A stretch of DNA of 18,850 bases from Dehalococcoidia bacterium UBA1328 (lineage in GTDB: Bacteria > Chloroflexota > Dehalococcoidia > Lucifugimonadales > Lucifugimonadaceae), in assembly GCA_002306815.1 (NCBI GenBank), contig DBTA01000054.1, forward strand, positions 1 through 18,850. Direction: 5' to 3'. Both the position numbers and the translations under genes were made by a program. The notes under the pieces are model-generated. The model was not told the origin of the DNA, made no database searches, and was given only the letters and a program-made list of their open reading frames with translations. Shown piece after piece: positions 7,568 through 15,958 of this stretch. Position 1 is the first letter of the stretch. The number at the start of each line of letters is the position of its first letter.

Positions 7568-8164
7568 CTACTGTCGACCGTACATACCCGAGAATGAACC
7601 TGTACCAAATACCTTGCCTCGAATTGCGGAAGAGATTTCCATGGGAGACGGTGGTGACTCGAACAAAAGTTGTTCTGACAAGGCGTATATGAAGAACACA
7701 TATTCATGCGTTTCTCCATCTGGCGGACATGGCCCACTATAACCAACGTTTCCGAAGTCGTTTAGCGAGTTACGCGCCGAATCTTTTAGTTCAAACAGGG
7801 TTTCCTGACCTGCACTCAAAGAGTTGGTTCCCGCCGGGATGTTGTAGACCGACCAATGCCTGAAGATTCGACTTGGAGCGTCGGGATCGTCGACAACGAT
7901 AGCGATGGATTTGGTCCCAGATGGCACATCCCCCCAGCGTATTGGGGGAGAGTCGTCTGCACCATCACACGTGTACTCCGAAGGGATCGATCCGCCATCT
8001 TCAAACGCCGGAGAGGATAAATCTAACGTCGCAATTAGCGAACGTTCCGGATCAAATTGCTTCTCAGCGTCATCGCCGTTCGAACATGAAATGGAAACCG
8101 CGGTCACCGCGAACAGAAGCAGTATCGGAGGTAAAAGCGATATTCGAATTTTAGTTATTTTCAA
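7568..8164 (-). CDS. YbhB/YbcL-family (PEBP/Raf kinase inhibitor-like) lipoprotein
   Basis: 198 aa from a TTG at 8164. A longer version from the ATG at 8230 would begin inside the tRNA gene and cross its terminator, so I reject it. The N-terminus has basic residues, a hydrophobic stretch (SLLPPILLLFAVTAVSISC) and a Cys suited to lipid attachment. The PEBP domain follows: LDLSSPAFEDGGSIPSEYTC, DDPDAPSRIFRHWSVYNIPA (the ligand-pocket DPDxP and HW), and YSGPCPPDGETHEYVFFIYA. The family binds small anionic ligands or phospholipid head groups; the bacterial role is usually unknown. The predicted location is outside the cytoplasmic membrane. The small secreted-protein ORF follows 49 bases downstream. 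Confidence 0.88.
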   Translation of the reverse strand: MKITKIRISLLPPILLLFAVTAVSISCSNGDDAEKQFDPERSLIATLDLSSPAFEDGGSIPSEYTCDGADDSPPIRWGDVPSGTKSIAIVVDDPDAPSRIFRHWSVYNIPAGTNSLSAGQETLFELKDSARNSLNDFGNVGYSGPCPPDGETHEYVFFIYALSEQLLFESPPSPMEISSAIRGKVFGTGSFSGMYGRQ

Positions 8165-8180
8165 TTTACGGTGTGGAATG

Positions 8181-8211
8181 AAAAAGCCCCCGAAGTTTGG
8201 ATCGAGGGCTT
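8181..8211 (-). terminator. Rho-independent terminator after tRNA-Thr
   Basis: On the - strand a 10-bp stem (AAGCCCTCGA / TCGGGGGCTT, one G-T pair) with an 8-nt loop is followed by TTTTT. It starts 10 bases after the CCA end of the tRNA gene, so it should end the tRNA transcript. It also lies in the leader of the downstream lipoprotein gene, supporting a start for that gene beyond the hairpin. Confidence 0.88.
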
Positions 8212-8221
8212 CGAATTTAGA

Positions 8222-8296
8222 TGGAGCCAACGGGCAGGATTGAACTGCCGACCTGCTGTTTACGAAACAGCTGCTCTACCACTGAGCTACGTTGGC
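8222..8296 (-). tRNA. tRNA-Thr (anticodon CGU), CCA encoded
   Basis: A full cloverleaf can be folded. The acceptor stem is GCCAACG/CGTTGGC, the D arm GCTC...GAGC-type with AGTGGTAGA, and the anticodon arm GCTGT/ACAGC with loop TTCGTAA (anticodon CGT, reads ACG threonine codons). The T arm is GGCAG-TTCAATC-CTGCC. Discriminator T is followed by an encoded CCA (8222-8224). A terminator follows immediately. Confidence 0.97.
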
Positions 8297-8437
8297 ATTG
8301 CGTAACCGATTACTTACCGGACTGTCGCAGAAATCGACTCAATAATTTAAGACTACGACGCTCCCCTCGGTTCAGCAATGAGTTTCATCTCGATACGGAG
8401 CGAAGATGCGCGTCTCTGACTCGGACGGCTGGATCAA

Positions 8438-8860
8438 CTATTCGGCGTCGCGTGTGTAGCCCATTTCGTCTACGACGCGATCAGAGGGTTTTAGACCAGA
8501 CTTCGTGGCGAACTCAAGGCGATTGCCTTCGGGATCGTAAACATAGAAGGCCTTTTGTCCGTCTGCTCGTTCTATTGGTCCTTTGATGATGTCGTATCCC
8601 GCATCGGTCATTGCCTGAAGCGCCTCGTCGAAATCATCGACCTCGAATGCGGTATGAATGTTTGGCGTATCGTCTTCCGGTCGCTGAACGAGATGGATCA
8701 TCGTGCCATCGAATGCCTGCATCCATATGAGCCCATCACCACCTTCTTGTGCCGGAATGATTTGAAGTCCTAGCAAATCCCGCCAGAACCCCAACGCCCG
8801 ACTGCGGTCTCGCATCGGCATCGACTGGTGATGAATAGTGTTTATTTTTATTTTTGACAT
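8438..8860 (-). CDS. VOC-family (glyoxalase/dioxygenase-like) metalloprotein
   Basis: 140 aa, a single vicinal-oxygen-chelate domain of two beta-alpha-beta-beta-beta modules. It begins INTIHHQSMPMRDRSRALGF (His10/His11 as first metal ligand), then HTAFEVDDFDEAL (His69) and YVYDPEGNRLEFA (Glu116). This His/His/Glu set is typical of metal-binding VOC proteins. Substrate is unknown; family members include glyoxalases, epimerases and ring-cleaving dioxygenases. There is no Shine-Dalgarno before the ATG at 8860, and a TATATA eight bases upstream raises the possibility of a leaderless transcript. The sugar-phosphate isomerase-like gene ends 41 bases upstream, so cotranscription is also possible. 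Confidence 0.88.
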   Translation of the reverse strand: MSKIKINTIHHQSMPMRDRSRALGFWRDLLGLQIIPAQEGGDGLIWMQAFDGTMIHLVQRPEDDTPNIHTAFEVDDFDEALQAMTDAGYDIIKGPIERADGQKAFYVYDPEGNRLEFATKSGLKPSDRVVDEMGYTRDAE

Positions 8861-8901
8861 TTAGTGTGTATATAGGCGCTAAAAATGAACGTAATGGTGA
8901 G

Positions 8902-9738
8902 TTATGAAATCGCTTTACGAGCTGAATCCAATGCGTTGAAGCAAAATTCTGCCGCACGGTGAGGACTGTAGTGGGTTTGCCTAGATTGCTGCACGCTAAC
9001 CTCTGCGTAAACCGGAAGATGTTCGAGACCGTTCCGTTTTAATGCCCTCATAAACTCTGGAATGTCTATTCTTCCGTCACCTGGCAAGCAGAACTGAACT
9101 TCTCCGTTTACTTTCTCTCCATCTTTGATGTGAACCATTGCGCTGTGATTTGCGGTCAGATCCACGCTGTGAACCATTTCGCTACCTTCAACAACAAAGT
9201 GTGAAATATCCAGATCCAACTTCAAGTTCGGATGATTCGTCTGCTCCATCATCCACCGTGCCTTCTCCGGGGTTTCGAAATCTGTCCCCGCGTGTGCTTC
9301 GATAGCGATCACGATGTCGCTTTCTGCCGCCATATCCGCCAGAGATAGGAATGCGTCGCGAATCTGATTCTTTCCGGACTCCCAAGGCGGCGCTGAGTGT
9401 CCGGGAGTTGTAGTGATCAATACAGGTGAGTCGTCGTAGTGAAGACGGTGTGCCATCTCGAATTTCTTCTTGGTAAGTTCGAGCATTTGCATTCGGTCTG
9501 AATGTGGAACGCAAACGTCGATCAGTCCGAACATGATCGGGGATGGGAAACCAAGGTCTTGCGAAAGTTTCGCCAGATCGGACTGCTGAGAATTGATAAA
9601 GACCGTCGGTGAACTCGCCCATCCTTCGGCGGAGCATATTTCCAGAGCGTCGTATCCGACATCGCTTATGAGTCTTACCGCGTCGAACGGGTCGAGCATT
9701 TTGAGCGCGTATGTCGAGTAGCCAAGAGAAAAAGCCAC
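8902..9738 (-). CDS. Sugar phosphate isomerase/epimerase-like TIM-barrel protein
   Basis: 278 aa. The frame stays open upstream to 9945, but that part (Arg/Cys/His-rich, no family resemblance) does not look coded. The GTG at 9738 has an AAGGA Shine-Dalgarno nine bases upstream and begins AFSLGYSTYALKM, the usual first barrel strand. Barrel landmarks are GYDALEIC, IAIEAHAGTDF (metal-site Glu), LKLDLDISHF, HIKDGE and VYAEVSVQQ (last metal-site Glu), as in the xylose isomerase-like AP-endonuclease-2 superfamily. These enzymes isomerise or epimerise sugars, hydroxypyruvate or related acids. Neighbouring 2-hydroxyacid dehydrogenase and VOC genes suggest a carbohydrate- or hydroxyacid-degradation set; the exact substrate is unknown. 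Confidence 0.85.
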   Translation of the reverse strand: MAFSLGYSTYALKMLDPFDAVRLISDVGYDALEICSAEGWASSPTVFINSQQSDLAKLSQDLGFPSPIMFGLIDVCVPHSDRMQMLELTKKKFEMAHRLHYDDSPVLITTTPGHSAPPWESGKNQIRDAFLSLADMAAESDIVIAIEAHAGTDFETPEKARWMMEQTNHPNLKLDLDISHFVVEGSEMVHSVDLTANHSAMVHIKDGEKVNGEVQFCLPGDGRIDIPEFMRALKRNGLEHLPVYAEVSVQQSRQTHYSPHRAAEFCFNALDSARKAIS

Positions 9739-9993
9739 GAAGTTAAGTCCTTGTTCGGAAAATTCGATACCGGTAGATCGGTAGGATTCTAGCAACGCAA
9801 CCCGCAGATGAACGCTCGTTAATACCCGAAACAAACGTAATTTGTGGGTGTGCACACAAAAAATCCGCGTTAATGCTTTTGTGAGATTTACGTACCGAAG
9901 TTGGTGTCTAATCCCTGAATTACCTGTTGTGCAAACTGGGAACATGCAGCTGATACCGCAAGAGACATTCGCTCAAAAGTTAGCTAGAAAAAA

Positions 9994-10980
9994 TTAAATA
10001 CCTGATCGTGCTTTTCCCAGCACATCAGGGTTGATCAAGTTCTCTGGCTGTTCGCCATTCAACACGCGAACGACTTCCTGTGCAGTCCGTTGCTCCAGCT
10101 CCAGTGTCGAAGCCTGAGAAAAGAACGCCGTGTGCGGTGTAATGATCACGTTTTCCTGCTTGAGCAACGCACTATCAGGATCAGGTGGAGTAGGTTCAAC
10201 AACGTCAAGACCCGCTCCAGCCGTGTGACCCGATGCGAGTGACGAGGCTAGTGCTTCCTCATCAATTAGGCCACCGCGCGCGCAGTTGACGATGATCGAT
10301 CCCTGTTTCATTTGCGCAAGCTCTTCGGCACCAATCATGTTCTGTGTTGAAGGCAGAAGAGGTACGTGGAGAGACACGAAGTCCGATCTTTCAAGGAGAT
10401 CTTTGAGGCTAACGGAACTTGCTCCGTCGATGTCGGTTCCGATCTCAATCAATGGATCGTAAGCGAGAATGTTCATCCCGAATCCAGATGCTTTTGCAGC
10501 TAGTGATCGACCGATTCGACCGAAGCCAACTATTCCAAGCGTTGCACCTCGTGTCCTGTGCATCGGTTGGTCGAGTGCTACATCGTTCCAGCAACCCTTT
10601 ACGACCGTGTTTGAGTGGGGGACAAGACGTCGATTGAGCGCAAGAATCATCCCAATAGCATGGTCTGTTACCTCGTCCATGCAGTAGTCAGGCACGTTGG
10701 TAACCACGATTCCCAATTCAGTCGCCCTTCCAATGTCGACATTGTCGACTCCGATTCCGTATCGAGCGGCGATATTGCAGTTCGATGCGGATTCGAGAAC
10801 TTTTCCAGTGACCTGGGCGAAGCAAAACATGATCGCATCGACATCTTTTGCCAGCTCGGAAAGTGTTTCTTCCGAGGTATCTGGGGCAATTATCAGTTCA
10901 ATTCCAGCCGCTTCGAGCACCTCGCGTTCAGGGTCAGTAGAAGGCCAGACGTAGTCGGTAATCAGTACTTTAGTGGTCAT
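9994..10980 (-). CDS. D-isomer-specific 2-hydroxyacid dehydrogenase
   Basis: 328 aa from the ATG at 10980; a TTG seven codons earlier is possible but less likely. It is NAD(+)-dependent: the Rossmann motif GFGRIG is at 152-157, with an Asp after the second strand (AYDP, Asp175) that selects NAD. The catalytic triad is visible as Arg235 (NCARGG), Glu262 (DVVEPTP) and His283 (TPHTA). The GIGVDNVDI and CARGGLIDEEAL segments resemble the phosphoglycerate dehydrogenase/CtBP branch. There is no C-terminal ACT domain, so it is not the long regulated serA form. It interconverts a 2-hydroxyacid and a 2-oxoacid in the cytoplasm; the substrate is unknown. It is separated by roughly 250-bp gaps from both neighbours, so it may have its own promoter. 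Confidence 0.92.
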   Translation of the reverse strand: MTTKVLITDYVWPSTDPEREVLEAAGIELIIAPDTSEETLSELAKDVDAIMFCFAQVTGKVLESASNCNIAARYGIGVDNVDIGRATELGIVVTNVPDYCMDEVTDHAIGMILALNRRLVPHSNTVVKGCWNDVALDQPMHRTRGATLGIVGFGRIGRSLAAKASGFGMNILAYDPLIEIGTDIDGASSVSLKDLLERSDFVSLHVPLLPSTQNMIGAEELAQMKQGSIIVNCARGGLIDEEALASSLASGHTAGAGLDVVEPTPPDPDSALLKQENVIITPHTAFFSQASTLELEQRTAQEVVRVLNGEQPENLINPDVLGKARSGI

Positions 10981-11221
10981 GGCGCAGAATGATACCTTCA
11001 AATTCGCAGTCGCAGTTTATTTCTCGTTAGGCACCGACTCAAACTTGGATATATCCCTTCTCTTGGACCGCGCACCAGATCTGAATTAACGCGTCATCAA
11101 ATCCGGAATATGCCCGTCTAAATCTCGTGATGCCACAAATATTCGCCATAGTGGAATATTAAGCGGTATATACCCTCGTTTAACGGGAATGTAGCGACTG
11201 AAATGTTCGATTAAGAACTGG

Positions 11222-12853
11222 TCAGATAGATTCCATTGGTTTAAACATGCACCCCTCGACGAAGAAATCGAAGAAGTCTGGCGCAGTTTCAAGTTCGACG
11301 TGTTCGATCGTCGCGGTAAGTTTCTCGATCTCGGCACGTTTAGCAGTTGAGAGGAGCATTATCGCCGCACCTTCAAGTGAAGCATTTCCAACTTTCTCGA
11401 CCTTCTCGATTGGGATATTTGCGACAAAACCAATATCGATTGCGTTGGACTCGTCGACGTAGTTTGCGAACCCACCAGCGAGATACAACTTATCGAACTG
11501 ATCGAGCGGCAACCCGAATTCTCTGAGTACGATTGCCTGACCACAGTAGTTGGCAGCCTTCGCCTGAGCTAATGCGGAAACGTCGGCTCGGGAAAGCGTC
11601 AAATTGTTTGTACTGGCGAACTCGAATTGAGAAGATCCGTCTCTGAATTTTCCAAGTTCATCCATCAGATCGGTTCTGCGCAATTCTGCGAGCAAGTCGA
11701 TTAGTCCTGACCCGCAAATCCCTATTGGATCGATTTCTCCGATAACGGTGGCCGACACCTCGCCGTTCACGGCGAGTTTGACGCGCTCAACTGCGCCGTC
11801 GTATCCCGGCATCCCATAAGTGACTTCGCCACCTTCGAATGCTGGTCCCGCAGGGCAGGACGCTGCCAGAAGTCGATCCCGGTTACCAACGACAACTTCC
11901 GTGTTCGTACCTACATCAACGAGTATTACAGGCTCTTCCTGGTCTTCAATTCCGAGGGCAAGAAGATCAGCCGCCGTGTCGGCACCAAGATGCGAAGATA
12001 CAAGGGGGCCACCATAAACAGTGGCGTTGTTATGAATCCTTAGCCCAAGATCAGAGGCGTTCGTTGTCAGAGCTGTTGTCGGAATTTTCTTGTCGCGAAA
12101 ATCGTTCTCGACAAGAGACTTATACGGCCGTGTCCCGATGCTCTGGACATCTAATCCAAAAAACAGATCTCGCATGGTCGTATTGCCGACTGCCACTATC
12201 TCGAAAATCTGCCTTCGGCGGATCTTGTTCGCCCTCACCATCTCACCAATCTCGAAATTGATAGACGAAACCATCACAGATCGGAGTTCACCGGCGTCAG
12301 GACCACCGTCGTAAACGATACGGTTCATCACATCGCTGCCACCGAACCGCTGTGGGTTCTCGAAAGATGCGGTGTACTCAGTTTCTCCTGACTCGAGATT
12401 CACGAGATTAAGTACGACAGTGGTCGTACCAAGATCTGCCGCTATCCCGTAGATGGCACCGCGATACTGATCAACTACGACAGATTTTTCTCCGTCGTCG
12501 TAAACGACATCGTCGCCGGATCGCTGATACGCAGGTCGAAGTTCGATATCTCTCTTGGTTCCGGTTGTAAGAATCCTCGGCTGCCTTCGCAGTACAGCGA
12601 ACTCGATATCCACTTCTGTATCGGATACACACGCCTGGCAAGCGAGTCTATAGTTGCCTCGTAGGAACTTTTCTTCGTCAGTAGGAGGCGTGAGCGCTTC
12701 TCCACCGCGCCGAACCTCGACGATGCATTCATGACACTCTCCAGTACGACCGCAAGACGTTGGAACCCGTACGGAAAGTGAATCAGCAAAATCGAACAGA
12801 GAGTCATTCTCGCTCGCTTCAAGGATTTGTGAATTAAGTATTACCGGGCTCAA
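11222..12853 (-). CDS. RACo-type reductive activator of corrinoid protein (2Fe-2S + ASKHA/DUF4445 domains)
   Basis: 543 aa. The N-terminal [2Fe-2S] ferredoxin domain has four cysteines, C34-x5-C40-x2-C43-x28-C72 (CGRTGECHEC, LACQ). A linker leads to an actin-like ATPase core with DLGTTT (140-145), DVGTNTE (313-319), SCPAGPAFEGG (332-342) and a late LAGGFANYVD. In characterised relatives (RACo, RamA) ATP drives one-electron reduction of inactive Co(II) corrinoid back to Co(I), rescuing methyltransferases after accidental oxidation. The corrinoid carrier lies one small gene upstream, which fits exactly. The start is a TTG at 12853 with no clear Shine-Dalgarno; the ferredoxin strand begins at once, so little more is missing. 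Confidence 0.93.
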   Translation of the reverse strand: MSPVILNSQILEASENDSLFDFADSLSVRVPTSCGRTGECHECIVEVRRGGEALTPPTDEEKFLRGNYRLACQACVSDTEVDIEFAVLRRQPRILTTGTKRDIELRPAYQRSGDDVVYDDGEKSVVVDQYRGAIYGIAADLGTTTVVLNLVNLESGETEYTASFENPQRFGGSDVMNRIVYDGGPDAGELRSVMVSSINFEIGEMVRANKIRRRQIFEIVAVGNTTMRDLFFGLDVQSIGTRPYKSLVENDFRDKKIPTTALTTNASDLGLRIHNNATVYGGPLVSSHLGADTAADLLALGIEDQEEPVILVDVGTNTEVVVGNRDRLLAASCPAGPAFEGGEVTYGMPGYDGAVERVKLAVNGEVSATVIGEIDPIGICGSGLIDLLAELRRTDLMDELGKFRDGSSQFEFASTNNLTLSRADVSALAQAKAANYCGQAIVLREFGLPLDQFDKLYLAGGFANYVDESNAIDIGFVANIPIEKVEKVGNASLEGAAIMLLSTAKRAEIEKLTATIEHVELETAPDFFDFFVEGCMFKPMESI

Positions 12854-12967
12854 ATTGCTAGGCTCGTACCGTCTGATCGTGTGGTGGAAACTAATTTGCG
12901 AATCATGGATAAATCTGGACTATCCCGGAGGATTCCGGTTAACGAAAGTGACTGCGACAACCGAATA

Positions 12968-13234
12968 TCAGTTGTTCCATGCCTCTCTATAGTCAATCAA
13001 ATCACTACCAGTGCACGCTGGCAGGGCGGTGGGATCAGTCGTGAAGAACTGATTTCGGCAACCAAATTTTGCTCGACAGCGACTCTCCGCGTCTTTATAC
13101 GGGCAGCGATTCTCCATGACTTCGTCTGCAGTAGACGCGATATCTCGATAAATATCAAACAGGCGATCCAGGCTTTCACGTGCCTTTTCGGCATCTACCT
13201 GATTTCCGTCATCCCGGGATTGTTCGTTACTCAA
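12968..13234 (-). CDS. Small Cys-rich protein within the corrinoid cluster, unknown function
   Basis: 88 aa from a TTG at 13234, preceded by a G-rich leader (GGGGGGTG, about six bases away). The N-terminal half is a charged, probably helical region (SLDRLFDIYRDIAS). The second half holds C44, C53, C59 and C74 in CPYKDAESRCRAKFGCRNQ and LPACTG. Four cysteines could bind zinc or an iron-sulfur cluster, but no family is recognised and this is inference. It sits between the corrinoid protein and its activator on the same strand, with gaps of 36 and 114 bases, which argues for a role in the same system, for instance as an electron-transfer or assembly partner. Confidence 0.6.
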   Translation of the reverse strand: MSNEQSRDDGNQVDAEKARESLDRLFDIYRDIASTADEVMENRCPYKDAESRCRAKFGCRNQFFTTDPTALPACTGSDLIDYREAWNN

Positions 13235-13270
13235 TGAACACCCCCCAAAGTCACAGCCCTTGCTCGGAAA

Positions 13271-14020
13271 TTAGCTGGACTTTAGCTCTGCGAGCAGCTG
13301 AACCAATTCACTCGCTTTATCAACTGCATCGACCGCGTTTTCCCCGTATGCATCGGCGCCCATTTCATCTGCGAAATCCTGGGTCACCGGTGCGCCACCA
13401 ACCATGATACGAACCTCGTCTCGAAGCCCCATGTCTTCGAATGTGGCGATCGTACGTCCCATGTTAGGCATGGTCGTGGTTAGGAGAGCCGACATACCGA
13501 TAACCTCTGCTTCATGCTCTTCCACGGCATCGATGAAATCTTCAGGAGAAGAGTCAACGCCAATGTCGTGAACGGTGAATCCTGCACCCCGAAGCATCAT
13601 GATGCAGAGATTCTTGCCGATATCATGGAGATCGCCTTTTACAGTGCCCATGATTACGGTTCCGGCAGGCTCAGCGCCTGAGGCAGAAAGGATAGGCTCT
13701 ATATGCGCCATTCCGGCTTTCATAGCTCGCGCTGCCACGAGCACTTCTGGAACGAAGATCAGGTTGTCTCGAAACTTCACACCGACAATTGCCATGCCGT
13801 TCAAGAGGCCATCATCAAGGACCTGGTTGGCAGTAAAACCTTCAGCGAGAGCTTCGGATGTGAGCCGATCAACATCGACGTTGTTTCCCACTATTAGTTC
13901 GTAGGCCATTTCCTGCATGATCGGCGCAGTGCCATCAATATTTTCGGAAATGTGCTTGCGTTCACCGGGACTGGTGACGTACTCAAACTCTTGAGCGAGA
14001 CCTTCGTGCGTAATCGACAT
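13271..14020 (-). CDS. Corrinoid (cobalamin)-binding methyl carrier protein
   Basis: 249 aa from the ATG at 14020 (GAG in the leader); the longer frame to 14095 adds non-family residues. An N-terminal helical 'cap' domain (about 30-110, with GLLNGMAIVGVKF and FVPEVLVAARAM) precedes a Rossmann B12-binding domain. That domain has the cobalt-ligating motif GDLHDIGKN (His132), then SALLTTTMPNM and MVGGAPVTQDFADEMGADAY. This is the MtaC/MttC/MtbC layout and also that of the MetH cobalamin module. It shuttles methyl groups between two methyltransferases. The UroD-type methyltransferase gene is directly upstream and the activator two genes downstream. An extra N-terminal segment of about 30 residues (THEGLAQEFEYV...) precedes the cap. 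Confidence 0.94.
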   Translation of the reverse strand: MSITHEGLAQEFEYVTSPGERKHISENIDGTAPIMQEMAYELIVGNNVDVDRLTSEALAEGFTANQVLDDGLLNGMAIVGVKFRDNLIFVPEVLVAARAMKAGMAHIEPILSASGAEPAGTVIMGTVKGDLHDIGKNLCIMMLRGAGFTVHDIGVDSSPEDFIDAVEEHEAEVIGMSALLTTTMPNMGRTIATFEDMGLRDEVRIMVGGAPVTQDFADEMGADAYGENAVDAVDKASELVQLLAELKSS

Positions 14021-14157
14021 TAAGTAACTCGTAACGTGCTGTTGTGGACGATTGTTTGCTCGACTTATAGGTAATAAGAACAAAGCTCCAATCACTCATT
14101 GTGTCATTGGATCAGTAGAAAATGAACAAATAATTTCGGCGACTCGGAACGTTCGAG

Positions 14158-15201
14158 CTAGTCCCAACCTCGTTCCGCAATCCAATCCTCGATCGCAGCC
14201 GGTATTTCAACTAGGTTTTCGAGTTTGGTTTTAAGAGGGATCGCGCACTCTGGAGCAATCAACTGGACGCCGGCGTCCAGTGCTGCATAAACTTCGGTGC
14301 GAACGTCTTCCGGCCCTCGGGCGTACAGAGTGGTAGGGTTGTTGATATTGCCCACCAGTCGAATCTTACCGTCTACCGCCTCTATGGCTTCAACGGGGTC
14401 GTTCTTCGAGTCGAAGTGGAAAGCTGCCATACCAGTTTGGGCGATGTACGGCATGCGATCTACAGTTGCACCGCAAATATGAAGCATCAAGGGGACGGAT
14501 AGTTCCTCTTCCAGTTCCTGATGCATCTCCATGAGGAAGCGTCGGTAGTACTCTCCACTGACAAGATCACCTGTAGCGTGGTCTGGAACCGTCAACACAT
14601 CAGCACCGGCATCTATTTGCGCCTGCCCATACAAGATGGTGATTTCTTTGAGTGCTTCCAGGGATTTCATCGTCTCGGCGGGGTCATCCACCGTTCCAAG
14701 TAAAAATGGCTCTACACCAAACACGTGGTACGCCAGAGTCCAAGGTCCCATTGTTTTGCCAACAATCGCAACTTCGTCTCCGAACTCCTGTTTGAGAATT
14801 CGTATCGAATCGGTGATCGCTTTGGTGTCTTGATGCTCAAGGAATCCTTCCGGAACCTTTACATCGGAAGAGTTTTTCCAGATCGGGTTGGACATCCGCA
14901 CAGTTGGCCAGTTGTCCTTCTGCTCCCACTGCATATCGCAGCCAAGTGCTGAAGACTCCTGGATGATCGAAAAATACGGAGCAATCGTGTCGAATCCGAG
15001 TTCAGTGTATGCAGTTGAAGCCAACCGAGCGTTCATTTCCCCATCACGGTTTGCATCAGGGAACGGGGCGTCGACTAAGTCCATAAGCTCAACCGTGGCG
15101 ACATTAGTTGGTGTGCAAACCGGTGGTCGGTCCACAGGCTGATCCGCAAGAGCAGCCATAACCCGCTCTTTGGAAGTCATTTTTTCTACTACTGGTGACA
15201 T
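14158..15201 (-). CDS. MtaA/CmuA-type methyltransferase of the uroporphyrinogen decarboxylase superfamily
   Basis: 347 aa TIM barrel. The N-terminus KERVMAALADQPVDRPPV is typical of the superfamily. His241 and Cys243 (LHICG) and the later Cys319 (APECAIP) form the H-x-C-x(n)-C zinc site of MtaA, MtbA and CmuA, which true heme-pathway HemE lacks. Those enzymes transfer methyl between a corrinoid protein and a zinc-activated thiol, or from a methyl halide to a corrinoid. DHATGDLVSGEYYRRF and GNINNPTTLYARGPEDV also match the group. The ATG at 15201 has a GGGGA Shine-Dalgarno six bases upstream. The downstream neighbour is the corrinoid protein, its expected partner. Whether the second substrate is homocysteine, another thiol or a methyl donor is open. 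Confidence 0.92.
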   Translation of the reverse strand: MSPVVEKMTSKERVMAALADQPVDRPPVCTPTNVATVELMDLVDAPFPDANRDGEMNARLASTAYTELGFDTIAPYFSIIQESSALGCDMQWEQKDNWPTVRMSNPIWKNSSDVKVPEGFLEHQDTKAITDSIRILKQEFGDEVAIVGKTMGPWTLAYHVFGVEPFLLGTVDDPAETMKSLEALKEITILYGQAQIDAGADVLTVPDHATGDLVSGEYYRRFLMEMHQELEEELSVPLMLHICGATVDRMPYIAQTGMAAFHFDSKNDPVEAIEAVDGKIRLVGNINNPTTLYARGPEDVRTEVYAALDAGVQLIAPECAIPLKTKLENLVEIPAAIEDWIAERGWD

Positions 15202-15234
15202 TCGTTTTCCCCGAAACGGATAAATTACCGATCG

Positions 15235-15906
15235 CTAACTCTGTGCAAACCCTAGAGTTTGGGTGTTCATTTGCCCGGTCATTTCCTCTTGTTCTAGCTG
15301 TGCCTCAACAGCACTTACGTTCCGTGCAAGAGGAAGGATTAGTCGAGCAAACTTGTCGTACCGCCGGCCATCTGGGAACGCGAATTTATCTTTGTCGACA
15401 CGTGTGCAGCCGGCGTAACGGATAAACCCTCCGACTACTGCACGAATTCTCATTGAAGCACGCTCGGATTCACCTTCTGCAGAAACGGTATAAACGTACT
15501 GATCATCGTGCTCAGCGCCTTTTACGACGAACGTCAATTTGGTTTTCGTATCAGGTGCTGTGATACGACCTGCAGGAAGTTCCATGTTCGGATCTTTTTC
15601 GACAGCTGCTATAAACATGAATCGAAGCGCACGATCCAATTGTAAATCTGAAGTAAGCCGCAGTTGATTGGTGGTTCCTTCGACAGCCTCGACGTCTCCA
15701 AGAAGAACACATCGATCTCGAATCTTCTGGATTCGTGCATCAACTCGATCGACGGTACTGAAAGTAGAGACAGTTAGCACGTCTTTCTTTATGAACAAAC
15801 CAACTGAGATGTTGTGGAAGTATGGGTCAATCGAAACCAGTTCGATACAGTTCCCGAGTTCTTTAACTCGATCAGCAATACTTGGCCGTTCAGCCGTTGG
15901 AGACAT
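15235..15906 (-). CDS. Conserved-looking protein of unknown function in the corrinoid cluster
   Basis: 223 aa, start ATG at 15906 with AGGT six bases upstream. I do not recognise the family. Visible features: an N-terminal beta-rich part (CIELVSIDPYFHNISVGLFI), a central segment rich in charged strands (KLTFVVKGAEHDDQYVYTV), a Gly-Gly-Phe-Ile-Arg-Tyr-Ala-Gly-Cys stretch near 160, and a C-terminal helix (NVSAVEAQLEQEEM). There is no signal peptide or membrane span, so it is probably cytoplasmic. It lies between the homocysteine methyltransferase (52-base gap) and the UroD-type methyltransferase (33-base gap) on one transcript, so a function in the methyl-transfer pathway is likely but unproven. 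Confidence 0.8.
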   Translation of the reverse strand: MSPTAERPSIADRVKELGNCIELVSIDPYFHNISVGLFIKKDVLTVSTFSTVDRVDARIQKIRDRCVLLGDVEAVEGTTNQLRLTSDLQLDRALRFMFIAAVEKDPNMELPAGRITAPDTKTKLTFVVKGAEHDDQYVYTVSAEGESERASMRIRAVVGGFIRYAGCTRVDKDKFAFPDGRRYDKFARLILPLARNVSAVEAQLEQEEMTGQMNTQTLGFAQS

Positions 15907-15958
15907 CTTTACCTACCACCTCATTCATTAGTCGATTAGTTGTCTAGCTGTCCGTTGG

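Noticed and set aside
8165..8230. N-terminal extension of the YbhB-like lipoprotein from an ATG at 8230
   Set aside because: It would start inside the tRNA-Thr gene and run through its terminator, and it would put 22 non-family residues before a good signal peptide.
9739..9945. Long N-terminal extension of the sugar isomerase-like protein
   Set aside because: The frame is open, but its residues show no family resemblance and the GTG at 9738 has a better Shine-Dalgarno and begins at the first barrel strand.
11165..11190. Palindrome GGTATATACC as a promoter
   Set aside because: Only 10 bp, with no suitable -35 at standard spacing; probably chance in an AT-rich gap.
11839..12261. 140-aa + strand ORF opposite the corrinoid activator
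   Set aside because: Low-complexity Gln/Ser/Arg-rich translation typical of an antisense shadow; the - strand gene is unambiguous.
14158..15201. Annotation as heme-pathway uroporphyrinogen decarboxylase (hemE)
   Set aside because: The H-x-C...C zinc site and the neighbouring corrinoid genes indicate the MtaA/CmuA methyltransferase branch.
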